Part shown: piece after piece, positions 55,075 through 64,000 of the stretch | Layout: the number at the start of each line of letters is the position of its first letter | Numbering within the stretch: position 1 is the first letter of the stretch | DNA from: Trichoplax adhaerens | Taxonomy: Eukaryota > Placozoa > Uniplacotomia > Trichoplacea > Trichoplacidae | Reading direction: 5' to 3' | Length of the DNA stretch: 64,000 nt | Assembly: GCF_000150275.1 (NCBI RefSeq) | Contig: NW_002060944.1 | Location: 4,475,080 to 4,539,079, forward strand | Made by a program: the position numbers and the translations under genes | Notes under the pieces: model-generated | Databases searched by the model: none | What the model saw: only the letters and a program-made list of their open reading frames with translations | What the model was told of the DNA's origin: nothing

Positions 55075-57235
55075 CTATAATTGCAATTAGTTACAGTGGT
55101 GAGAACTTTAAATTTTTTATTTATTTCTCATATATGAAAGAAGCCATAATCTACAGTAATACTAGTCTGTATATTTTTACGCACAATTATATTATACAAA
55201 AATTTCGAACTTCTTCGACACAGTATGTATATTGCAGATACACTGCAAATATATATATATACATACTCATCAATATTTTACAAGCCCTGCATACTGGACA
55301 TATCACATTTCCTTACCAATCTTAATAGCCTGTTGCAGTGACGCTCAATCGCATTACCGTGATACTTGTTACCCTAGTAAATTATGTCACAAAATCTGTA
55401 TTAATATTTACCATAGAATCGAGTTTATCTTATACGCAATTTCGTAAACAAGGTCAAAATAATACACGTTTATAAATGGACATGAATATGAATCACATCA
55501 TATACGTTGCATATTAGTCTTAGGTTTTTATAATGCCCTACATATAAATTGGTATAATTTAATAATAATACACCTAAGAAATGTTCTAAACGGCTGCTAG
55601 CAATATTATTTCATTTTGGCTTGCTATGATTACGTATGCATGCGTATATGCACATAACAGATAGCTAACACTTTAATCATCATAGTATAACAGGATTCTT
55701 CAATTCCGGGTGATTATTATTCTCATCCATTTAAGCGACGCTATACAGTAGATGTTATTCGATGAGACTAAATGATAGTAAATAATTAATTACAATCCGA
55801 CGAGAATATCACTGCTCTAGTAGCTGACCGTATTCTATGTATAGTAAGAAATTTGGTAAGATGGTTTAATTTTCATTATATTATAGTAAATGTAAATTGC
55901 CAGTAATCAGAGGATCACTAAATTATCAATAACTATTGTATGTATACTATCGTCGATCACGAGAAGTGAATTAATTGATTCGTTGTAAGATATAATAATC
56001 CTCATTCTGCCGTATGCCGTATAGTATAATTACGATCTGATGATAACCCCACTTTGCAGTGTAGGTATAAATTCGCATAGAAGACAATCAAAATAAGGAC
56101 ATACAGAGATACCTCTACTAAATAGGATAGAATCGTTGGAAGAATTAATTAGAATAAACTTTTGCTATAGTTGTGCAGTACTATTAAGAGATGGAATAAG
56201 CACGAGGATATCCAATTTTGATCATTGCATCGGTGTCTGAATTGTCAAGAGTAGTGACAATCACTTTACACACAGGCGTTCAGTTGTAGTACGAATACAA
56301 GATGCTCTTTGGTTGAATGAAGAGATTATCTGGATGGACTGCTCGTTGCTATCATTAGACTGATGAATATCGCTCGATCATTTGTGAGATTCTTGATAAC
56401 AATGGCTGTCATTTCCAACACATTGATACTAGTGTATCGAGAGTTGATAATATATTATTCTTGAATTGAATGAACATATTGTAGGCGCTTATTAGATTGC
56501 TTTATTCGTTCATGGTAGTCAGTAGAGTCATTACTTTCGATGAGATATGATCATATTGTATTTTCAAGACCGTCGTTGCTAATCTATTCTCTACTATCGT
56601 CGTACAGTACAATTGAATATAAGAGTAGAAATCCCTTGATCATGTAGAGATGATATTATACAAGTGTAGACAGATTCTAGAAGTGGATGTACTTGTAGTC
56701 TATGTGTTATGCACAGGTAGCACCTAAATGCAATTTGCAAGCAAAGATTGGACTCTTTTTAACTGTAGCGTTACTCTAGGATAGGGACTTTTTCATTACC
56801 TTTTTATCTTTAGTACCATAAATATAGTGCAATTTAGGTCCAAACAAATAATGATGAAAAGCCTGCAATCCAGTAAGTCTGTCCGCCATAGTCTTGAGCC
56901 GATATTGCTAATTCTTCGACAATACTGGTCAGTAGTTTGGGCAAAGTCTCCCCAGAAATTATTCGATTTCCAGAATAAACTACCGTACCGTGCTGTACCT
57001 TACTGTGCAACCACGCATACCGTACAGTGCAGCATAGGAGTTAAACACTGTACGACATCGAGTTTTATGCGTTTACTACGGTACAGTACGCCAACTCCCT
57101 TCTGGGCCAACATACAGTACAGTACAGTACTGTACAGTAGATTTCAGTGTACAGTACAGTACTCCCGAAAGTTGCTAGTACTGTACACTGTAGGACTTTT
57201 TGCAGTTCTTACTGCACTCGGATACTGCAATAACA
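55075..57235. other. Region upstream of the ABHD16A exons seen
   Basis: Must contain the missing 5' exon(s) of ABHD16A if the gene is whole, but none could be recognised. The plus-strand frame at 56827-57342 is made largely of GTACAGTAC repeats and the start of the next array, so it is not called a gene. Confidence 0.4.
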
Positions 57236-57722
57236 TTTTCTACGTAGGAAAGGGCAGTGAAAAGTATTTCTCTCTCAATGACAGCTTAGCGCTTTCTGGA
57301 AATGAAAGTATATTGTGTCATTTTATACCATTTTATACGTAGGGAAAGGCAGTGAAAAGTATTTCTCTCTCAATGACAGCTTAGCGCTTTCTGGAAATGA
57401 AAGTATATTGTGTCATTTTATACCATTTTATACGTAGGGAAAGGCAGTGAAAAGTAGTTCTCTCTCAATGACAGCTTAGCGCTTTCTGGAAATGAAAGTA
57501 TATTGTGTCATTTTATACCATTTTATACGTAGGGAAAGGCAGTGAAAAGTAGTTCTCTCTCAATGACAGCTTAGCGCTTTCTGGAAATGAAAGTATATAC
57601 TTCTGCAGTTGTTACTGCAGTCGGATACTGTGTCATTTTATACCATTTTATACGTAGGGAAGGGCAATGAGAAGTATTTCTCTCTCAATGACAGCTTAGC
57701 GCTTTCTGGAAATGAAAGTTAT
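57236..57722. repeat. Minisatellite, 95-bp unit, 5 copies
   Basis: TACGTAGGgAAaGGCAGTGA starts units at 57241, 57336, 57431, 57526 and 57651. The unit continues AAAGTATTTCTCTCTCAATG, ACAGCTTAGCGCTTTCTGG, AAATGAAAGTATATTGTGTC and ATTTTATACCATTT. The first three periods are exactly 95 bp; the last is 125 because of an added CTGCAGTTGTTACTGCAGTC segment resembling the flank just before copy one. Confidence 0.95.
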
Positions 57723-57956
57723 CTATTTCGATCACATATAGAACGAAAATGTTAGGGTTGGGGACTTAGGGTACTGTATGTTAGCCCCGCAATTTCATCA
57801 TCTTCTTAGTCTATTGTACGCTCTTCTACTGTAGTATATTCCTGTACTGTATGTACATTGAGTGTACAAGTCTCCCTTTTTATGTCGTTGTTTTGTTGCC
57901 GTAGTACAGTACATTCGCGATCAATTTAGAGTCATTAAATGGAGTAAAATGTAACA

Positions 57957-58300
57957 CGAAACCGATAAAACCCGATCGAATGATTCATTTTTGAACCCGA
58001 AATGAGTGCAATTGCTATACTATTCAAACACTTACTGTATCGCTCTAGAAATTCTTAATCCGAATCCCCCCTCGAGTCGGCTTCAAGTCGGGTACCGATA
58101 AAACCCGATTAAATTATTCATTTTTGAACCCGAAATGAGTGTAATTGCTATATTATACAAACACTTACTCTATCACTCTAGAAATTCTTAACCCGAATCC
58201 CCCTCGAGTCAGGTTCAAGTCGGGTACCGATAAAACCCGATCAAATTATTGATTTTTGAACCGAATCTCCCCTCAAGTCGGCTTCAAGTCGGGTTTCGGG
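57957..58300. repeat. Tandem repeat, 132-bp unit, about 2.6 copies
   Basis: CCGATAAAACCCGATcaAAT recurs at 57962, 58095 and 58227. The unit has ATTTTTGAACCCGAAATGAG, TTCAAACACTTACTGTATC and a GC-rich end with CCCCTCGAGTCGGCTTCAAG. The third copy is truncated by loss of its middle. Confidence 0.92.
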
Positions 58301-58666
58301 TTGACTTGGAAGGATACCGATTATTATGCTGTACAGTAGAAGACTCTACTAACCAAGTACATGGTATATCGAACAGGATCAAATAGATGTTGATTATTAT
58401 ACAAGTAGAGAAAACGAACTCAAAGTGAAGACTACTCTACAGTGCTCTATACTTTACAGTAAAAGAAAATTAGGATCCTTCCATCTGTATACAGTACACT
58501 ATATGGATATCGTTTTTTATTTGCAGCTAGCAGAAAACATGGCAATTCCATCAATTTTGTCAACCTTTCAGTATCCCTAAATCTATATGGAAGTTGAATA
58601 AATACAGTACAGTAAACAGAGCATAATGATACTGTATATACAGGCGTAAAACTTCTTCGATATTGG

Positions 58667-59700
58667 CTAAAACAGTGTGGAATAGAAATGCAAAGGTAGT
58701 AAATTTAGATACATATTGGAAAATTCATCAACTTTCGCATTATACGAGTATTTATTAAGGAGGTAATATTGGTATAGCGAGTTCACATTGTTTACTTTGC
58801 ACCCGCTTCCATGTTTAGTTCCCAGTATTGACTCAATGACATAGCGCACGATACATACACAGATTATAACATGAATGATAGAGGCTAGAGAAATCAGAAC
58901 CGCGGGAGTGGGATTATACGAGTATTCCATAATTTTTGATCATACAAGCTTTATAATATAAATATGCAGGTTATGAATCACTGCTTTCGGGAAATAGTAC
59001 GAGTAGGAAGTACACGGCATTCCAATCCTTCCAGTAGAATTGACGCTGCGCTGTGGGGAAATTTACTGTATCGATATCTATCGATATAGTAAGAGTAGGA
59101 AATACTCGTACATGGTGTTTTAATTCTTCCCATAAAGTTAGCGTTGTATTATAGGGACATTTATTGCATCGATATTGCTAGTAGATGAGAGGATACACTA
59201 ATTACCGTGATTACGCACATTGCATACCAATCATAGACTGCGCTAGAAAACATAGTGATTTTCGAATACTTAGCATAGAAGGCATATGGAATGGTGTACC
59301 ACTTTGACAGCCTATATCCAGGAACCTCTCTAGTCAAAAGAAAAGATGGACGCAAAATGACCGTTTCCGACGGTGAACGATTGTTTTGTGTCCCTCTTTT
59401 GCTCGACTTGAAAAGCCTCTACTATATCCCAAGTTTTATACCATTTCCAAAGAGTGAGATATTGCATCAACGCAATTAAAACCATATATGAAGTATGTGG
59501 AATCTTTGAAAATGGCATAGCACTCGGGATATAGCCTGTCAGAGAATAAGCCATTTACGCTAAGTATCCGGAATATCACTGTAAGTTCTGGCGCCCCTAA
59601 TGCCAATGCGCTTATAGCGAAGATTTCAGCTATTGATAAGCGGGTAAGGGCAAAGAAGTAAAAATTGATAGTGTCAAGACTGCACGTCTTCTAGGTGCGT
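58667..59700 (-). pseudogene. Degenerate stretch resembling a seven-TM receptor
   Basis: On the minus strand a run of hydrophobic open segments lies in shifting frames. After a possible acceptor near 59690 the sequence reads LDTINFYFFALTRLSIAEIF, similar in spacing to transmembrane helix 2 of class A GPCRs, then APELTVIFRILSVNG, LYPECYAIFKDSTYFIYGF and a stop. Further on are RLSKWYTIPYAFYAKYSKIT and, at 58930-58667, TPAVLISLASIIHVIICVCI and more. No DRY or NPxxY motif is seen and at least two frame changes are needed. It could be a decayed lineage-specific receptor, or coincidence of AT-rich hydrophobic codons. Treat as weak. Confidence 0.25.
59000..59170. repeat. Diverged direct duplication of about 88-90 bp
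   Basis: GAGTAGGAAgTACaCGgCAT near 59005 and its diverged copy near 59093 are each followed by a CTTCC-AGTAGAATTGACGCTG-type stretch, GGGGAAATTTACTGTATCGATA or its variant, and a GATAT end. About 25-30% divergence by eye. Confidence 0.6.
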
Positions 59701-62700
59701 ATATCGATTGAAACGCAGTAAAATGGCTATCTATTAAACCGAAATTATCATAGAACAATGTGATAAAAGTCGCATATCATCATTTATCTATGAACTATTA
59801 ATACGAAGGTAAAAAATAAGAATTAATAGCATAAAATTTGTGAAGGAGCGACTGTCGCGAATAATCATTAAAATATTCGTATGTATATCATTACACTATA
59901 CACTAAGTTTAAACCGTAGCGTAATATCATGTCTGATAATTATAATTACAATAGATAAGTTATAAGTTATGATAATCATAAATTACAAATTATCAACATG
60001 CTATGTTATCAAAATACTTGTATGTGTTGTGTCTAGCAATTTAGTAAACTTAAATATCTGTATAGTATGACGCTGCTATGATACAAGATGATCCGCTACT
60101 ATTACACCTAGAATCTTATAAAAGGAAAGTCTTAAGACTTCTTCGGCATTGTTTTACGCGATCATTCAATTACTCCGCTTATGCATGTACAGATCAAGCT
60201 TCAATAAAATCAATTAACTAGCAGTAAAGCGCGAGCTGCATTTTATGAAAAGGATCTCGGATCAACCTCAAGATCCACCATAGCGACAATCTTAAATTAC
60301 AATATTTGAAATTTTAGCAAATTTTTTCACCTAAATATCAACAACCTATTTTGCCCTACCATGCAGTATGAAACCTGTATAGATTATTACCCATATCGGT
60401 TATCATTCACAACAGTATAATAGTAAAATTATGAAAGATCTTGATTTCGTATCAGCTTTATACTTAATTTAGCTGTATCGGTGTGTAATTGATTATAAAT
60501 ATTATATATTAATATCTTATCTGAAGTACTCGACCTGTCTCACATGAATCTGAATATCGTAATATTATTCTAAGTATCATCTATATTATGTTATCTTGGT
60601 CTTGTTAAAAGGTATCTACTTGATAAGGATATCAGAGCTAACTTTTTGTAGGACTGGTTATAAATTTCGTATCCAATTTATGACCTTATAGAATAATTTC
60701 GCTAATTTTAGCTCTAAAATTAATAGAATACTTTAGGTTAAGTTAATAAAGGCGTACTTACGGTATTTTAGATTAGTTTATTTCCGTGAATAGACATAAT
60801 ATCTTAACCCATTTATAATACATAACTTCATTTCAAGCATAAAAGAACATGCAACATGCATTACACTATTTCAAACCGGCTAGAAAAATAAGTATGCTTA
60901 TTTTCGTACTCTTAATGCGTGAATATAGTTATTTGCAAGATTTTCCTTCAAAAAGAGGGTATATAATGATATATAACATTTATATTATTAATCTTGTTGC
61001 GTATAATTTATTCATGAAGAAGTTAACTCAAAGTTATTTACGTTACCGAAAATTTGTATATTCCATTATTAAAGTTATAGCCATTAACTCACTAAATTGA
61101 TCGTTTATTAATTAAGCATAGTTTTATTACCAATTAAGATGACATCATTGATCCTTGTTATACGAGTATATCCTGAGTGTCAATATTAACTATCCTATCT
61201 ATCCGCCATCTTTATCATCTCTGTCTAGATACATTGTCTAGTAGATGACATCCTTTTAGGCTCAAAAGTTAAATTCTATGCCAATAATCCAATCAGTACA
61301 GAATTGACTTTAGTAGCATTACCGCATCATTTTTCAATTGATCGAACTAGTAAACATTTTTAGAACTAAGTAGAGACGAAGATTTTCCTAACAGTGTCTT
61401 TTTGTAGATGTAGTACCATACTTTAGCGACACATTACATGGTTTCAGATTAAAGGTTTGGCTCATATCTAGATCCCATTTAAGTTGCTGTGGCGCTTTTA
61501 GGAGGTTCCAACTAATTAAGAACATCAGTAACTGCTGACTAAAACCACTATAAAATAACGGAAAACCAGTCATAATAGCTACCATTTTTATGATAAGTCT
61601 CCAAATTTGCTTTGTATTTATTTAAAGTTGAAACTCAACGTTTATCTTGTACGCTCGCATTAGAGAGTAATTGTGGTAAATATTTAAGGTCTTCCTCTGT
61701 TCAGTAATATAGATTTATTCAATTGTTCGTTTAGATTTTTAAGTCGTTGATGCCTAAGATTGTAATATATTATCTATTGTGGAACTAAATTAAATTTTAT
61801 TTAGTAATCGTAAAATAACGAATCATTTAACATTTTATTTGATAGCAGTTTAAAGAATTTCATAAAGCGTTGATTCAATACACAGTAGTAAGTCTTTGGT
61901 TTGCTAGTAATAGATCATACATTACCTTAACTGCGACTGAAATTACAGACAAGTTATAAATTTGAAAACCATTACCCACTTTGTCACAATATAACTGCCA
62001 AAAAAATTTGAAAATTTTTTTTCTGTTATTATTCTTATTTTAAAGTCTCAAAATGAACTTATACTGTCAATGATTACTTGAAACATAATCCTCAGGTGGC
62101 CAAAAAAGGACGAACCATAGCTTCATAATCTCGATGGGACAAGCTATTACGCTAAAATGCATGAATGGATGGATTAGCGCTATGATTGTTAAATAATTAT
62201 GATGTTATCAACAGTCACTGTCAATCATACTGATTCAAATTCATGCATGTATGGCATTTAAACTATGCTGTCGTGAATTGAAGTTATTATAACATTGAAC
62301 TAGTTTTAGAAAAAAGAATTTAAAATAAAAGCAGTTGGAGGCCAAAGTCTTGGATTAATATATAATTAAACAAAGAACTGATACTGAATCCAATTATTTT
62401 ATTAGTCGTCAGTAAGTATACGACGGAAAATATATTACACGATTTGTTTATGGCTACGTATACAAACTCAGCCAATATATTGATAAACACGTTAATTTAA
62501 ATTGCTTGCGTGTACTATAACGGAAAGGTATGCTTCGGTCTTATGTAGTTAAGACACTAAATGTATTGATCATCTGTATCTAAAGTCGAATTTCTCCAAA
62601 GAACTTTAAGTGTAAATAAAATAAAATGACGAATATCGAATTATTTGCTCTAGCTACGGTATTGACATTAATGATAACTTGATATCTCAGCACATTATCG

Positions 62701-63539
62701 ATACTAACTTATCTTTTAGCTTGGAATATTATCTACACATATTCATTCATTCATTCATTTACTCAAAATATCACAAAATGTTATGATTGGACAGGAAAAA
62801 ATTATATAGATACCACGATGAAGTACAACTAGATATGAACGCATTAAAATATCATGGTCTTTAGTTAACTATGATCTCAGCTTGATGATGGAAACTCTAT
62901 TGACAAATACGTAATATTCGCACAAGTGTACTTTAAGCTGAACCTATTTATTAAATGATATGAACGTAGAAAGAAAGACTCAACTGATATGACAGACATG
63001 ATAAACTATGGAAATTAAAATATTACCATCATTCAAATTTGCTAACAATCAATCTTATTTAGCATTGATAACTGCCTTGCCAAAGACTAGTTGACCCTAT
63101 CAATGATTAGCTATAACATTTATGAATTTTTCTATCATTTACAGTACATATCCCGGTACATGTTAAGTACTTGCAGGTAAAGCAAAAAAGTAAACTGTAG
63201 TATGATCGCATATTAATAATAAGTGAGAATGAAGTATGATGAAAGGCTGTAATTGCTGTTTTATTTTATTTTATTATCTTATAAAGCTAAAGATGATTTA
63301 GGATTTTCTAGGTTACGAAAAATATGCAGTGTCTTGTCCAGACATTAGAATTTGAATGAATGAAACAAGTTGATTTGAATATCATTAACATAATAATTTG
63401 ATTTAACTAGTGTTGCTAACAACAGAAAATATAAAGGGTGTGTAGATTAAGAGCTTGCTATCTTTAAATTAATCTTTGGACCTCTTAGTTATTGGTAATA
63501 CCGTAATACTAATCAAAAAATTTTGTACCCCTTTTACAG
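59701..63539. other. Intergenic, nothing recognised
   Basis: AT-rich with no conserved gene. The frames at 60849-61100 (+) and 61388-61585 (-) are short and lack recognisable motifs; the latter is hydrophobic in part but has no partner exons that I can see. Confidence 0.5.
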
Positions 63540-63936
63540 TTAATGATACAATTCAGAATTACACAAGGACTGACTGCTGCAAGTTAATCCACCCAGCAAA
63601 CATTCATTCGGACATTTCGTATTTGCATCGCAATGAGTTATTCTACAATCTGCTTGATTCTAAAATACGAGCGATTTTAATAAATTAGTTAATTCAGAGC
63701 AACTGACATCAAATCGACATCGACTAGATTGAGCAATACTGTTAAAAAAATTTTTATTTTCATTCCCAAAAGTATTTTTCATCACTTACCAAGCGTGTAA
63801 GAAACTCTTCTCTCGATTTGCTTAAAATGAAAGCCCTCCATACTTCATGATCACGCTCTCTTTCCAAGCCTTGTGCAAAAATTGTAACCACGAAATAAAC
63901 GAGTAATGTGAAAATAATGGCTAGCGAAGATTTCAT
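63540..63936 (-). CDS. Small secreted six-cysteine peptide precursor, family unknown
   Basis: Two exons, 63936-63790 (49 codons) and 63659-63540 (39 codons plus TAA), are joined by a 130-base intron with a GTAAGT donor and a TTTTAG acceptor, phase 0. Exon 1 is a clear signal peptide, MKSSLAIIFTLLVYFVVTIF, with likely cleavage after Ala21. It is followed by a charged, probably helical segment, GLERERDHEVWRAFILSKS and REEFLTRL. Exon 2 holds all six cysteines, spaced C-x4-C-x5-C-x3-C-x6-C-x5-C, and ends NSELYH. The mature product would be a small disulphide-rich peptide of about 35-67 residues. It could be a signalling peptide, an antimicrobial or another defence peptide. I do not recognise the cysteine spacing, so no function is claimed. 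No dibasic KR processing site separates the two parts. Confidence 0.6.
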
Positions 63937-64000
63937 CTTTGTCTACGTCACTGGTTCAACGTAACTGCAAATAGTCCGGATACGGTCCGTGTACGAATAA
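63937..64000. other. Immediate upstream of the secreted peptide gene
   Basis: Only 64 bases remain before the window edge. They contain the short inverted motif TCCGGATACGGTCCGTGTACG region; any promoter lies mostly outside the window. Confidence 0.4.

Noticed and set aside
55059-55447. Two overlapping plus-strand frames
   Set aside because: AT-rich chance frames; one overlaps an ABHD16A exon on the other strand.
56827-57342. Longest unassigned plus-strand frame (171 codons)
   Set aside because: It is composed of chained GTACAGTAC words and the first unit of the 95-bp minisatellite; no domain, and codon use looks random.
58060-58225. GGTTCAAGTC and similar, resembling a tRNA B box
   Set aside because: It belongs to the 132-bp tandem repeat and has no A box or cloverleaf arms around it.

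Overview
This looks like a piece of an animal nuclear genome, most likely a placozoan (Trichoplax or a close relative). The DNA is AT-rich and the genes are split into many short exons by mostly small GT-AG introns. The proteins are recognisable orthologues of human genes, often with matching exon junctions. They include a mitochondrial-clan P450, a ciliary dynein-docking protein (ODAD3), ODR4, ABHD16A and RABL6, a set that points to an animal with motile cilia. The organism call is inference; the gene calls rest on protein similarity read by eye. All exon models were built by hand from splice sites and reading phase.

Layout from left to right: a tandem repeat (1-425); a broken 3' duplicate of a P450 (1947-2426, -) and the P450 itself (4021-7399, -); an intronless TM9SF nonaspanin (10045-12030, +); GCLM (13986-16264, -); two minisatellites; DARS2 (19327-24048, +); ZDHHC12 (25257-27523, -); two more minisatellites; ODR4 (30624-34278, +); RABL6 (35743-41136, -); three copies of a roughly 425-bp repeat; PTGES2 (42633-44822, +); ODAD3 (45556-48167, -); TXNL4B (48926-50018, +); ABHD16A (51431 to beyond 55074, -); two more arrays at 57.2-58.3 kb; a degenerate receptor-like stretch (58.7-59.7 kb); and a two-exon gene for a small secreted six-cysteine peptide (63540-63936, -).

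The genes do not form a pathway. They are housekeeping and organelle functions: mitochondrial Asp-tRNA charging, glutathione synthesis control, palmitoylation, membrane-protein biogenesis, splicing, lipid metabolism and ciliary docking. Three large-scale patterns stand out. First, the eleven main genes alternate strand without exception from the P450 to ABHD16A. Second, tandem arrays sit in the head-to-head (promoter to promoter) spacers and are not seen in the tail-to-tail ones. Third, most human orthologues map to 1q, 6p21, 9q34 and 19p13, the four arms of the vertebrate MHC paralogon, so this may be part of an ancient proto-MHC linkage group.

The most novel single item is the six-cysteine secreted peptide gene at the right end. 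The P450 duplication with its compensating splice-site shift is the most interesting piece of gene decay.
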